52,278 nt of DNA from an uncultured Bacteroidales bacterium (GTDB taxonomy: Bacteria; Bacteroidota; Bacteroidia; Bacteroidales; UBA932): assembly GCA_900316045.1 (NCBI GenBank), contig ONBM01000021.1, positions 1-52,278 of the forward strand. Reading direction: 5' to 3'. Shown piece by piece: positions 34,120 through 44,078 of the stretch (positions are counted from its first letter, which is position 1; every line of letters begins with the position of its first letter). The position numbers and the translations under genes were made by a program. The notes below the pieces were generated by a model that saw only the letters and a program-made list of their open reading frames with translations, did not search any database and was not told the origin of the DNA.

Positions 34120-36933
34120 CTACAAGACTTCTTTTAAGAACGGGCCTGTTACCGAATCTGGGTCTGTCGCCAATTGTTCCGGAGTGCCTTTGGCGACGAT
34201 CTGACCACCTTTCCGCCCGCCTTCTGGACCAAGGTCGAAGATGTAGTCCACGCTTTTGAGCACGTCCAGATTGTGCTCAATGATGATTACTGTGTTCCCT
34301 TGATCGACAAGCAGCTGCAGTACGCCAAGCAAAATCTTTATATCCTCGAAATGCAGGCCGGTAGTAGGTTCGTCTAGGATGTAGAGCGTGTTCCCAGTGC
34401 CCTTCTTAGAAAGCTCTGCAGCCAATTTCATCCTCTGGCTTTCTCCACCCGAAAGAGTCACTGCGGACTGGCCAAGATGCACGTATCCTAATCCGACATC
34501 TACCAGAGCCTTCAGTTTCTGAGCGATTTTCGGAATCGGCTTGAAGAACTCGTATGCCTCGCTGATAGGCATCTCAAGCACGTCACTAATGTTCTTGCCC
34601 TTATAATGAACAGCCAGCGTTTCCTCGTTGTACCGTTTCCCGCGGCACTCGTCGCAGACCACGTTCACGCTTGGCAAAAAGTTCATCTCTATAACCTTTA
34701 TTCCGGCCCCGGCACAAGCTTCGCAGCGGCCGCCAGGCACATTGAACGAAAACCTTCCAGCCTTGAAGCCACGCACTTTCGCATCAGGGGTGTCTTCGAA
34801 TAGGCTCCTTATGTCATTAAAAACCCCGGTGAAAGTTGCCGGATTCGATCTGGTCGATTTCCCGATTGGACTCTGGTCTATTTCAATGAGTTTATCAATA
34901 TTCTGGATGCCTTCGACTGAATCGTATGGAAGCGGCTTCTGCTTAGAATGATAATATTTCTGCTTCAGAATCGGCATCAGAGTGTCGTTGATGAGCGAAG
35001 ACTTTCCGCTTCCGCTCACTCCGGCGATTCCTATGAAACAACCTAATGGAAAATCAATGTCCACGTGCTTCAAATTGTTCCCGCTTGCGCCCCTGAGGCC
35101 GAGAAACAGCCCGTTGCCAGGCCTGCGCGTCACAGGTACAGGAATGGAGTTCCGGCCTTGCAGATAGTCCAATGTGATGGATTTCCCGAATATGCAATGA
35201 GATGCAGTGTCCTTGTCCAGCCCGCTCGGAATCTTTTCCCCGTCATACTTCATCAAAGCTTTCAAAGGAGCGTTCAGGCATATTCGTCCGCCTTCCTCGC
35301 CAGCCCCTGGCCCAACGTCAACAATCCAATCGGCACTGAGCATCGTCTCCAGGTCGTGCTCCACCACCATTACGGAATTACCCTCGTCTCGCAGCTCTTT
35401 CAGTGAATTGATGAGTTTGTGGTTGTCCCTCTGGTGCAGTCCTATGGATGGCTCGTCAAGAATATACAGCACGTTAACCAGCTTGGAGCCAATCTGAGTG
35501 GCCAAACGGATTCGCTGGCTTTCTCCACCTGAGAGCGAGCCTGTGGCGCGATTGAGAGAAAGGTAGTCCAAGCCGACGTCCAGCATGAATTTCACCCTTT
35601 CAGAAAGCTCCTTCAATATGTCCCTGGAGATGGTATTCTCCCTTTCCGATAGTTTGGAAGGCAGAGTCTGGAGCCATGAATATAACTCAGTCATCTCCAT
35701 CGCAGCCACCTCGGAGATGGTTTTCCCGTCTATCTTGAAGTACTGCGCATTCTCGTTCAGACGTGTTCCATGGCACACCGGGCACACGATTTTGTCATCG
35801 ATGTCATCCACGATTCCAGGGAAGGAAACCATCTCTGACATATTTCCGTCACCCACTCTGAACAGTTCATCGCTTCCGAACACTATCAGTGAGACTACTT
35901 CGTCTGGCAAGGTGGCAATCGGATCGTAGAGCGAAAAATTGTATTTTCTTGCTATAGACCGAATTATGTCGAATTTACGTGTCTCTCGAACCTTCCCGAG
36001 AGGAACTATTCCGCCATCAGCGATTGAAACATTCTTGTCCGGAATAATTGTGTCCATATTCACGTCCACGATCATTCCCAGTCCCTTGCAGTGAGGGCAG
36101 TAACCCTCAGGTGAGTTGAACGAGAACGAATGCGGAGCAGGTTCTTGCAAAGAGATGCCAGTCTCAGGATCCACCAAGTGTTTCGAATAGTGTTGCAACT
36201 TGTCGGAACCGAATTCCATCATTGCTACAGAGCCCTTACCAAGGTTCAGGGCGGTCATCACAGAATCTCGAACCCTTTTGAGGTCTCCTCCTGAAGGTTT
36301 CATCTTATCTACCACAAGCTCTATGAAATGCCCCTTGTAGCGATCCAAGGCATCGACTTCGTTCAGCGGTTTTATCTCCCCGTCTACCCGAACTTCTGTG
36401 TAGCCACGTTTGCGAAGCTGGTCGAAAAGCTCGCGGTAATGTCCCTTGCGGCCTCTTACCAGTGGAGCTAGCAGATAACATTTTTTGTCCTTGAAATTCG
36501 TCATGATCAGGTCCACGATCTGCTCGTCAGTGTAGCGGACCATTTCTTTTCCTGTCGCCGGAGAATATGCACGCGATGCACGAGCGTACATCAGCCTGAG
36601 GAAATCGTAGATTTCCGTAATCGTTCCCACGGTGGAGCGAGGGTTGTTCCCTGTGGTTTTCTGTTCTATGGCGATGATAGGGCTCAGTCCGTTTATGCTC
36701 TCGATTTCAGGCTTCTCCAATATGCCCATGAAGTGCTTGGCGTAGGTGGAGAGCGTGTCGATGTATCTGCGCTGCCCTTCGGCATAAATGGTGTCGAAAG
36801 CCAGCGAGGATTTTCCGCTGCCGCTAAGACCGGTTACGACCACGAACTCATTGCGTGGAATGTCCACGTTTATGTCCTTGAGGTTATTCGCCTTCGCACC
36901 GCGTATTTCGATATATTCTTTTTTATCTTTCAT
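34120..36933 (-). CDS. uvrA: UvrA, excinuclease ABC subunit A
   Basis: About 937 residues from the ATG at 36933 ([18 protein letters not shown]); the frame extends to 36972 but the extra residues are not conserved. Two ABC ATPase modules: Walker [10 protein letters not shown] at 35-43 and GVSGSGKSS near 643; signatures LSGGESQR near 468 and 830. Zinc sites: CPHC near 276 with CPVC near 383, and CEAC/CDEC near 738-760. UvrA2-UvrB scans for bulky DNA lesions in nucleotide excision repair. Full-length and apparently intact. It ends against the terminator of the converging MFS-ROK operon and diverges from dtd with 62 bases between starts. Confidence 0.97.
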   Translation of the reverse strand: MKDKKEYIEIRGAKANNLKDINVDIPRNEFVVVTGLSGSGKSSLAFDTIYAEGQRRYIDTLSTYAKHFMGILEKPEIESINGLSPIIAIEQKTTGNNPRSTVGTITEIYDFLRLMYARASRAYSPATGKEMVRYTDEQIVDLIMTNFKDKKCYLLAPLVRGRKGHYRELFDQLRKRGYTEVRVDGEIKPLNEVDALDRYKGHFIELVVDKMKPSGGDLKRVRDSVMTALNLGKGSVAMMEFGSDKLQHYSKHLVDPETGISLQEPAPHSFSFNSPEGYCPHCKGLGMIVDVNMDTIIPDKNVSIADGGIVPLGKVRETRKFDIIRSIARKYNFSLYDPIATLPDEVVSLIVFGSDELFRVGDGNMSEMVSFPGIVDDIDDKIVCPVCHGTRLNENAQYFKIDGKTISEVAAMEMTELYSWLQTLPSKLSERENTISRDILKELSERVKFMLDVGLDYLSLNRATGSLSGGESQRIRLATQIGSKLVNVLYILDEPSIGLHQRDNHKLINSLKELRDEGNSVMVVEHDLETMLSADWIVDVGPGAGEEGGRICLNAPLKALMKYDGEKIPSGLDKDTASHCIFGKSITLDYLQGRNSIPVPVTRRPGNGLFLGLRGASGNNLKHVDIDFPLGCFIGIAGVSGSGKSSLINDTLMPILKQKYYHSKQKPLPYDSVEGIQNIDKLIEIDQSPIGKSTRSNPATFTGVFNDIRSLFEDTPDAKVRGFKAGRFSFNVPGGRCEACAGAGIKVIEMNFLPSVNVVCDECRGKRYNEETLAVHYKGKNISDVLEMPISEAYEFFKPIPKIAQKLKALVDVGLGYVHLGQSAVTLSGGESQRMKLAAELSKKGTGNTLYILDEPTTGLHFEDIKILLGVLQLLVDQGNTVIIIEHNLDVLKSVDYIFDLGPEGGRKGGQIVAKGTPEQLATDPDSVTGPFLKEVL

Positions 36934-36995
36934 AGGACTGGCAAATTTAGCAATTCCCTTTTTTGCGGACAAATCCTTAACTTTACAAACTGAAT

Positions 36996-37448
36996 ATGAA
37001 AGCAGTAATTCAACGTGTGTCGCATGCTTCCGTCACGATAGATGGGGCAGTGAAATCCAAGATAGGCAAAGGCTATCTCGTGCTCGTCGGAATCGGCTCC
37101 GATGACGGCGAAAGCGATATCGATTATCTCGTGCGCAAGATCGTGAATCTGAGAATATTCCCTGACGAGCAAGGCGTGATGAACGTCTCCATTCTGGATG
37201 CAGGCGGAGAAATCTTGGTCGTCAGTCAGTTCACGCTCATGGCGCAATGCAAGCATGGCAACAGACCTTCTTACATTGGTGCCGCACCTCACGAAATCTC
37301 GATTCCGCTTTACGAAAAATTCTGCGAAAGGCTCTCTGCGGCTCTTGGGAAGCCTGTCCTGACAGGGGTGTTCGGTGCCGACATGAAGGTGGAGCTGCTC
37401 AATGACGGCCCCGTCACCATCTGCATGGACACGAAAAATATGGAATAG
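36996..37448 (+). CDS. dtd: D-aminoacyl-tRNA deacylase
   Basis: 150 residues, normal length for DTD. Motifs SQFTLMA (about 77-83) and NDGPVTI (about 136-142, containing the Gly-Pro that gives chiral selectivity) are both present, along with the N-terminal [17 protein letters not shown]. The homodimer hydrolyses D-amino acids and glycine from mischarged tRNAs. It diverges from uvrA and ends 4 bases before the ATG of the ECF sigma gene, so part of the transcription of the following SusC/D operon could come from this housekeeping promoter. Confidence 0.96.
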   Translation: MKAVIQRVSHASVTIDGAVKSKIGKGYLVLVGIGSDDGESDIDYLVRKIVNLRIFPDEQGVMNVSILDAGGEILVVSQFTLMAQCKHGNRPSYIGAAPHEISIPLYEKFCERLSAALGKPVLTGVFGADMKVELLNDGPVTICMDTKNME

Positions 37449-37452
37449 GTAC

Positions 37453-38007
37453 ATGTATTCTGACGAAGAAGATATATTCTTATTCAAAAAACTGGCGAAT
37501 GGAGACAAGACCGCGCTCGAAATCCTCTATCGTAAGTATTATGGCTTGATGATGAATTACGGGTTGAAAATCTGCTCTGATAAGGACATTGTGAAAGATT
37601 GTATCCAAGATGTTTTCGTCAGAATATTTGGTAATGTAAGAATTTCGAATGGCAAACGGCTCCTGCCGAGGGCGTATCTTCTTGCATCTCTTAGGAATGC
37701 GCTTTTTGATTCTCTTTCCAGAAATTCTAGGATAGATTCGATTGACATGTTGGATTTCTCTGTTTCGATCGATGAGGGTAGGCTAGCTGAATTATTGAAA
37801 AACGATGATGAACAGTTGTCAAAATCGATTGCTTTGGTGAAATATATCTCCGCTCTCAGCACCAGAAGCAAAATGGCATTGTATCTTAAATTCATTTGTG
37901 GATTCTCACATAAAGAAGTTGCTTTGGCTTTGGGCATAAAAGAGCAATCCTCTATGAATCTGATCAGCAGGATCCTTGCTGCACTTAAGGAAAAAATAAG
38001 CAAGTGA
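37453..38007 (+). CDS. ECF-type sigma-70 factor
   Basis: 184 residues from ATG 37453 (MYSDEEDIFLFKKLANGD). The frame is open from 37402 inside dtd, but those residues translate dtd in another frame. Region 2 is FLFKKLANGDKTALEILYRKYYGLMMNYG to VKDCIQDVFVRIFGNV, and region 4 is ISALSTRSKMALYLKFICGFSHKEVALALGIKEQSSMN. It controls the SusC/D operon that follows and is held by the FecR protein encoded 66 bases downstream. Here sigma, anti-sigma and transport genes are all co-directional, the standard arrangement, unlike at 21-22 kb. Confidence 0.9.
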   Translation: MYSDEEDIFLFKKLANGDKTALEILYRKYYGLMMNYGLKICSDKDIVKDCIQDVFVRIFGNVRISNGKRLLPRAYLLASLRNALFDSLSRNSRIDSIDMLDFSVSIDEGRLAELLKNDDEQLSKSIALVKYISALSTRSKMALYLKFICGFSHKEVALALGIKEQSSMNLISRILAALKEKISK

Positions 38008-38048
38008 AAGAAATATAATAGAAAAGATGAGTAGGTTTTGAGTATTTA

Positions 38049-38075
38049 ACCGTATTAATAAAAAAATAATACGGT
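38049..38075 (+). promoter_or_regulatory. Inverted repeat that includes the fecR start codon
   Basis: ACCGTATTA (38049-38057) and TAATACGGT (38067-38075) are perfect 9-bp arms with a 9-base A/T loop. The GTG start (38074-38076) begins within the right arm, so in RNA the start would be paired; in DNA the same element could be an operator between sigma and anti-sigma genes. Confidence 0.6.
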
Positions 38076-39102
38076 GAGTAAGTCTTTATTCAATAAAATC
38101 ATCAGCTATTTCAAAGAGAGAGAAATAGAATTTAGTGCGGACGAAATCGATGTCTCATGGCGCCAGCTTATACGACGAATAGAGAATAAACGGCTGCGTC
38201 TCAAGCGTTTGAGGATAGTTTCAATCGTCGCAGCATCTGTAATGATTCTTCTTGGGTTCTTCTACTTTGTCCATGATGGACAGAACTCTGCCAAAACCAT
38301 GCTTGTTGAAGCACAGATTGCGGATACAGATGACATCATGCTTGTCACATCATCCGGACAGGTCATTAAAGTCGGCGATGGCTCAACTATAGAATATTCA
38401 AGAAATCACATCTCCGTTGATGGCAGTGAAGTCGTCAATCTAAGTGCTCACGAAGAAAACGGCCAGGAAAGATTGTATGTCCCAGATGGGAGAACGGCAA
38501 AACTTGTCATGGCAGATGGGACGAGCATGTTCGTAAATGCCGGAACCAATGTGTCATTCCCGCAAAGATTCAAACCTGGTAAAAGGGAGATCTCTGTTAA
38601 CGGAGAAGTGTTCTTGGATGTTTTCCATGACGAATCCGCTCCTTTCAGTGTTAATACGCCTAGATTCAGCGTTTCTGTACTGGGTACTGCCTTCAATGTA
38701 AATGCTTATGATGGAAGCATGAACAGACAAGAGGTCGTACTATTAAGGGGAAAAGTAGAGGTAGTCTCAAAATCTGGGGAAAAAATTCAGCTTCAACCAG
38801 ATGAGAAGGTCTCCATCTCCCATAAAGGGAAGATAAGTTCTGAAAAGGTCAATGCGGAAGAATATATTCTCTGGACTCAAGGAATCTTATTCATGAATAC
38901 ATCTACCATAAGTTCCATCCTGGAAAGGCTTAGCCATCATTATGGCGTGAACATATCTTATACTGACGATATAGCAGACATTGAGATAGAAGGAAAACTG
39001 GATCTTAAATGTGGGGTTTGGGATGCTTTGAATCGGATTGCGAATACAGGCGGATTCAACTTGTTGCGAGAAACAGGAGGGTATAAGCTGACTTCTAGAT
39101 AA
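38074..39102 (+). CDS. FecR-family anti-sigma factor
   Basis: 342 residues. GTG start at 38074; no ATG lies nearby in frame before the membrane segment, so GTG is the best choice. Short cytoplasmic domain (about 1-45), one membrane helix at about 48-68 (IVSIVAASVMILLGFFYFV), then periplasmic FecR domain: YVPDGRTAKLVMADGTSMFVNAGTNVSFPQRF, REISVNGEVFLDVFHDESAPFSVNTP, VSVLGTAFNVNAYDG. The C-terminal domain (SSILERLSHHYGVNISY) should dock onto the STN domain of the SusC that follows. Its cytoplasmic part is shorter than in the FecR at 22.1 kb. Confidence 0.92.
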   Translation: MSKSLFNKIISYFKEREIEFSADEIDVSWRQLIRRIENKRLRLKRLRIVSIVAASVMILLGFFYFVHDGQNSAKTMLVEAQIADTDDIMLVTSSGQVIKVGDGSTIEYSRNHISVDGSEVVNLSAHEENGQERLYVPDGRTAKLVMADGTSMFVNAGTNVSFPQRFKPGKREISVNGEVFLDVFHDESAPFSVNTPRFSVSVLGTAFNVNAYDGSMNRQEVVLLRGKVEVVSKSGEKIQLQPDEKVSISHKGKISSEKVNAEEYILWTQGILFMNTSTISSILERLSHHYGVNISYTDDIADIEIEGKLDLKCGVWDALNRIANTGGFNLLRETGGYKLTSR

Positions 39103-39136
39103 TAATTGTTTTACCTTTTACAAAATCTAAAATAAA

Positions 39137-42100
39137 ATGCACAGAAAAAAACGAGACTACTTTTCCAACCTGGCAAAGATCATTTTTGCGGCATGTCTCT
39201 TTTTAAGTGTGGGACCTGCAGAAGCAAGAACCATTTCTCTTGAGCAAAGGCAGAAATTCACATTCTCCTTTGAAAATATTTCAATCTCCTCATTTTTCGA
39301 ATACATAGAAAAGAATAGTGAATATATTTTCTTGTATAAGAAAGATTTACTTGATATGTCAAAGAAGTTCTCCATTAGGGCTGAAAGCGAAACTATTGAG
39401 GGAGTGCTGGATAAGGCTTTGGCTGAATTTGGCGTATCATATTCTATTAATAACAGACAGATAACTCTGTACAAGGCTCCCGTGAAACAGGTGTCTCGCC
39501 AATCTCCAGATGTTAAAACTTTAAGTGTGCGAGGCGTGGTTGTGGATACACAGGATCCTCCTTTACCTGTAGAGGGTGCCACCGTGATGATTAAAGGGAC
39601 CACAACTGGAGAGTCCGTTGATGAATCTGGCTTCTTCTCAATTAATGCCAGCAAGGGAGAGGTTCTAGTTTTCTCATGCATTGGATATAAGAATGTGGAA
39701 ATGACCGTTGAGAGATCTTTGGCAAACGTCTCAATTGCATTACCGGAGGATGTCTCCTTCCTTGATCAAGCAGTTGTGACAGGAATGACTGCTCAGCAAA
39801 GAAAGCATATCGCTTCCGCCGTCGGGGTCGTGAATAATCAAAACTTTACGAACAAGCCGATCACGCATCTATCTCAAGCTCTCCAAGGCGGTACTACTGG
39901 AATCCTTGTCTCTCAGGGGTCTGGTGAGCCTGGAAGCGATAATGCTACAATAAAAATTAGAGGAGTTGCCTCTTTGGTCGGCGAAAATCCTCTTGTTCTT
40001 GTAGATGGCTTCGAGTTTGATATGAATAAGCTCGATCCTTCCACTATCGAGTCTGTCACTATATTGAAAGACGCGGCTGCAGCATCGATCTATGGGGCAA
40101 AAGCCGGCGGAGGAGTGATCCTTGTCACTACCAAACGAGGTGTGGCCGGGACTGTCAAGGTAAATTACAATGGCTATTATGGAGTGCAGCAGGCTTTGTA
40201 CAATCCAGACATAGCCCACACCTGGGAATATATGGAATACGTGAATCAAGCAGCTACGAATTCCGGAAGCGCTCCAGTCTATCAAGATGCGGAGATACAG
40301 ATGGCAAGAGATGGATCAGACCTGATTCATTATCCTGATACGGACTGGGGTGATAAATTGATGAAAAAATTCACGAACATAACTGAGCACAACATTTCTG
40401 TCTCTGGAGGAAATACAACAGGTCGCTTTGCGCTTTCTGCGCAGTACTTGAAACAGGATGGCATATACAAATGTATTGACAATGGATTTGACCGTTTCAC
40501 TGTCAGAGCAAATACGACAGTGAATATGACTAAGAACATAATAGTCTATGTTGACACTTTCATAGGCAGAGACAATAAAAAGGCACCCTCATCAAATATA
40601 TATCAGCAGATCTCCCTTATGCCTCGGAATATAGTCGCAAAATATCCAAAGAAAGAAGGCTCTGACGTTGATTATTATGGCTATTATTACGGCTCCACAA
40701 TCAACGCTCTGGCAGAGCTTGAAAGAGGAACCTTGGTAACAGACACCAGAGATTATGTGACGATAAATGCTCGACCGCAATGGAAGATAACCCCTGATCT
40801 CACTCTAAAGGGACAGGTCGGATACAGGCTTTCTACCGGCATGACGAAAAGGAACGGAGATCCTTACGTCTTCTTTAATTATTTTACAGGGGAAGAAATG
40901 ACTTCTTTCAATGCGACAAAATCCGTAAGCTATACCACCAGGTCAACTTTCTGGTCCACTGGCCTGAATTTAGACTGGGTCAAAGAATTCAAAGGTCATA
41001 GAATAAATCTCCTAGGGGGCTGTTATGCTGAAGAGAATGGTAGAACTGGCTGGGACAAGGTAACTTTAGTTTCGTACTATGGAAAAATGTATTACAGTTA
41101 TAAGGACAAATATCTTTTTGAGGCTGGCATTCGTGCAGACGGATCCTCCTTGTTCTCCGACAACAACAAATGGGGATATTTCCCATCAGTCGCAGCTGGA
41201 TGGAATATAAGCAAGGAGAATTTCCTTAAAAATGTGAAACAGATCAGCTCCATGAAACTGAGAGCTTCATTCGGAGTCCTTGGCAACAATAACATCAGCC
41301 CATATTCGTATCAGTCACTGATTAATGCTTCTTCAGGAGTTGAAACAAGGATAGGAAATCCCGACTTGAAGTGGGAGACTGTGAAGATCACTGATTTCGG
41401 ACTGGATCTGAGCATATTTGATTATGCTATTGATTTCGCATTCGATTGGTACAAAAAAAACGTGGATGATCTGATAATGACATTGCCGCCATCTCTCAGT
41501 TCTGCCCTGCTTGACACTCCTCAGAATATTGGTAAGGCGCGTACAAGAGGTGTTGAATTCAGCCTTACATATAATAAATCCTTTGCCGAAGATATTAGGT
41601 TGAGCGTGAGTCTGGGATACTCATACAATAAGTCAAAATGGCGGTATGTTCCAGGAGGGCGTATCGTATCTGGTAACACTATTTTGGTCCAAGGCGGTCC
41701 TTTGTTTGCAAATAATTTCTATGTTGCTGATGGTCTGCTCACTCAAGAGGATATAGACAACTATGTCGCAATTGTAGGCGGATATCCTGATAACGGAATT
41801 TTATCGCAAAGTCCAGGAGATATCAAATATGTTGACATGAATGGTGATGGTGTCATTGATGATGGCGATAAAGCCCCTGTTGGTGACAGAGAGCCTCATT
41901 CAGTATATTATGGAAACATTACTTTTAGAATAAAAAATTTTGACCTTGATGCCCAAGTTACCGGTCAGGGCAGAGCCAATGGGTATTATTATGGTAATTT
42001 CATTCAGCCATTGAATTCTAATTTTACGGGTGCTGTCCAGAAAAGGCAATTGGATTATTGGACGCCTGAACATACTGATGCGAAGTTTCCAAAGCCATCA

Positions 42101-42379
42101 GCAGCAGGTGGAGCCAACGAGTATCTTTCTACATATTGGATGTTCAACAGGGCCTTTACTAGAGTCAAATATATTCAAGTAGGCTACAGTTTCCCGAGGT
42201 TCGCAAAACTGATAAAGGCATCAAATGTCAGAGTATATGTGAATGTGCAGAATCCTTTTACTTTCTCAGACTTGAAAGTTACTGATCCAGAAACATGCGT
42301 ATCTAATTCTGGTGCGGCAGTGATTTGGAAATATCCTATTTTCAGGACATACTCTGCTGGTCTGAATGTTAGTTTTTAA
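39137..42379 (+). CDS. SusC/RagA-family TonB-dependent outer-membrane transducer
   Basis: 1080 residues with signal peptide ending near residue 31 (GPAEA), STN domain at about 40-112 (ISSFFEYIEKNSEYIFLYKKDLL), carboxypeptidase-D-like domain at about 130-205 (RGVVVDTQDPPLPVEGATVMIKG), plug with VTGMTAQQRKHIASAVGVV and the motif IESVTILKDAAAASIYGAKAGGGVILVTTKRG, and a beta barrel ending LNVSF. The STN domain fits regulation through the upstream FecR and sigma. The ligand is unknown: no glycosidase is encoded in the operon. GAATAT words are frequent here as in the flanking native DNA. Confidence 0.95.
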   Translation: MHRKKRDYFSNLAKIIFAACLFLSVGPAEARTISLEQRQKFTFSFENISISSFFEYIEKNSEYIFLYKKDLLDMSKKFSIRAESETIEGVLDKALAEFGVSYSINNRQITLYKAPVKQVSRQSPDVKTLSVRGVVVDTQDPPLPVEGATVMIKGTTTGESVDESGFFSINASKGEVLVFSCIGYKNVEMTVERSLANVSIALPEDVSFLDQAVVTGMTAQQRKHIASAVGVVNNQNFTNKPITHLSQALQGGTTGILVSQGSGEPGSDNATIKIRGVASLVGENPLVLVDGFEFDMNKLDPSTIESVTILKDAAAASIYGAKAGGGVILVTTKRGVAGTVKVNYNGYYGVQQALYNPDIAHTWEYMEYVNQAATNSGSAPVYQDAEIQMARDGSDLIHYPDTDWGDKLMKKFTNITEHNISVSGGNTTGRFALSAQYLKQDGIYKCIDNGFDRFTVRANTTVNMTKNIIVYVDTFIGRDNKKAPSSNIYQQISLMPRNIVAKYPKKEGSDVDYYGYYYGSTINALAELERGTLVTDTRDYVTINARPQWKITPDLTLKGQVGYRLSTGMTKRNGDPYVFFNYFTGEEMTSFNATKSVSYTTRSTFWSTGLNLDWVKEFKGHRINLLGGCYAEENGRTGWDKVTLVSYYGKMYYSYKDKYLFEAGIRADGSSLFSDNNKWGYFPSVAAGWNISKENFLKNVKQISSMKLRASFGVLGNNNISPYSYQSLINASSGVETRIGNPDLKWETVKITDFGLDLSIFDYAIDFAFDWYKKNVDDLIMTLPPSLSSALLDTPQNIGKARTRGVEFSLTYNKSFAEDIRLSVSLGYSYNKSKWRYVPGGRIVSGNTILVQGGPLFANNFYVADGLLTQEDIDNYVAIVGGYPDNGILSQSPGDIKYVDMNGDGVIDDGDKAPVGDREPHSVYYGNITFRIKNFDLDAQVTGQGRANGYYYGNFIQPLNSNFTGAVQKRQLDYWTPEHTDAKFPKPSAAGGANEYLSTYWMFNRAFTRVKYIQVGYSFPRFAKLIKASNVRVYVNVQNPFTFSDLKVTDPETCVSNSGAAVIWKYPIFRTYSAGLNVSF

Positions 42380-42391
42380 TGCCCAAAATCT

Positions 42392-44077
42392 ATGAAAAAG
42401 AATAAAGCAAATCATCTGAAAATTTTCATGCTGGTAGTCCTTGCCATGCCAATGCTTTGTGGATGCACTGAATTTCTGACAAAGGATTCAGAGAATCAGA
42501 CGACCGAGGAAGCATGGTGGTATAATAGAGCCATGCTGGAAACAGTTGTAAAACAATGCTATCTTCCAATGCCAGGAGGTACGCTCGTGTCTAACGCTAA
42601 AGATGTGACACAATCGGCTTCGGCCGCTTATAACAATACCCGAATAGAGATGGAGGGGTTGAGCGACAATGGCGTCACCTGTGCAAATTATATTAATAAT
42701 ACGACAATAACTTATGGCAGCGTACAGAGCACTCATTCGGGCATCACTTCTTTGTGGACTATGAAATGGCTCGCGATCAGGCGATGCTGCCGTTATCTCG
42801 AACACTATAAACAAGCAATTGTAGACCCTGACTCAAGCCCATGGGAAGGTATACAGACCCTTGACAGGTGGGCTGCTGAAGTCCGTGCTTTGAGGGCTTT
42901 CTATCACATGGAGCTTTACATGTATTTCGGAGCTATCCCAATTGTTGATCATGTCATTACTGTCAATGAACAGAATTTGTCAAGATCCTCAGAGGAACAA
43001 GTGGTTAGTTGGATAGCTTCTGAATTTGAAGAAGCATCGAAAAACCTTCCAGTTAGGGCACAGGTTGCCGATGAGAGATGGAGATGGACGAAAGGGGCAT
43101 GTTACGCTTATCTGTCTTATCTTTACATATTCGAAAATGATTGGGAAAAAGCGAAAGAGTGGGCTCAAAAAGTTATAGATTTAGGAATATATGACATTTA
43201 TGTGAGCCCTACTGATCCATCTCATAGCTATTCGGAGCAGTTCCTTTATGACGCATACACCAACAACACGAAGGAATCCATATTGACAAAAGACAAAGGT
43301 TGCATGCAGGTTTTGTTCAGATTGCTACCACCAAGCTTTAAGAGTGGCACGTCAGGTGTCAGTCCTACTTCTTCATTAATTGACTCATACGAGCTTAAAG
43401 ATGGAAGAACACTCGAGGAACTTCCTGCTGAAGTAGCGGACAAATATCATTTGAACCCTAACCCAGGCGAACGTGATCCAAGGCTGGGCATGACTGTTTT
43501 CTTCCCGGGAGAAACCTATCTGGGCAAAACATTTACCTGCTGGGAGGCTGGGACAACCGATTACATAGGCGCAAGAAATTCCACAGTGAGCGGCTACTGG
43601 GTGAATAAATGGATGAACAGTGCCGATCTTTCCAGTTCAGCGCCATACAATACGACTCTGCCATTTCAGCTGATGAGATATTCAGTAGTCTTGCTCAATT
43701 ATGTCGAGTGCCAGATAGAACTCGGAAACATTGGGGATCCTTTAATCTTCACGTATCTTAACAAGATCCGTAATCGAGCAGGCATGCCGGATGTAGACAG
43801 GGACAAATACAATACTCAAGAGTCCCTCAGGGAACTTGTCAGGAGAGAAAGAAGAGTGGAACTCGCATTTGAGGGTCACAGGCTATATGACATTAAGAGA
43901 TGGAAGATAGCCGACAAAGTGATGAATGGACCTGTATACGGCGCCAAGATACCCGACAAAGATGAGCTTTATTATGTGGAGACCCGCCGTTTCAATCCTG
44001 AAAGGGACTATGTATGGCCGATTCCTTCAATAGAAATATCTTCAAATACAAAAATGAAACAAAATCCTGGATATTGA
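42392..44077 (+). CDS. SusD/RagB-family lipoprotein
   Basis: 561 residues with lipobox PMLCGC (Cys about 25). SusD fold blocks: DRWAAEVRALRAFYHMELYMYFGAIPIVDHV, the family RAFxYxxL-type helix, MRYSVVLLNYVECQIELGN, and the C-terminal LRELVRRERRVELAFEGHRLYDIKRWKIA, ending MKQNPGY. It pairs with the SusC encoded 12 bases upstream as surface binding lid. The substrate cannot be inferred from SusD sequence alone. Next gene starts 1 base after its stop. Confidence 0.94.
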   Translation: MKKNKANHLKIFMLVVLAMPMLCGCTEFLTKDSENQTTEEAWWYNRAMLETVVKQCYLPMPGGTLVSNAKDVTQSASAAYNNTRIEMEGLSDNGVTCANYINNTTITYGSVQSTHSGITSLWTMKWLAIRRCCRYLEHYKQAIVDPDSSPWEGIQTLDRWAAEVRALRAFYHMELYMYFGAIPIVDHVITVNEQNLSRSSEEQVVSWIASEFEEASKNLPVRAQVADERWRWTKGACYAYLSYLYIFENDWEKAKEWAQKVIDLGIYDIYVSPTDPSHSYSEQFLYDAYTNNTKESILTKDKGCMQVLFRLLPPSFKSGTSGVSPTSSLIDSYELKDGRTLEELPAEVADKYHLNPNPGERDPRLGMTVFFPGETYLGKTFTCWEAGTTDYIGARNSTVSGYWVNKWMNSADLSSSAPYNTTLPFQLMRYSVVLLNYVECQIELGNIGDPLIFTYLNKIRNRAGMPDVDRDKYNTQESLRELVRRERRVELAFEGHRLYDIKRWKIADKVMNGPVYGAKIPDKDELYYVETRRFNPERDYVWPIPSIEISSNTKMKQNPGY

Positions 44078-44078
44078 T

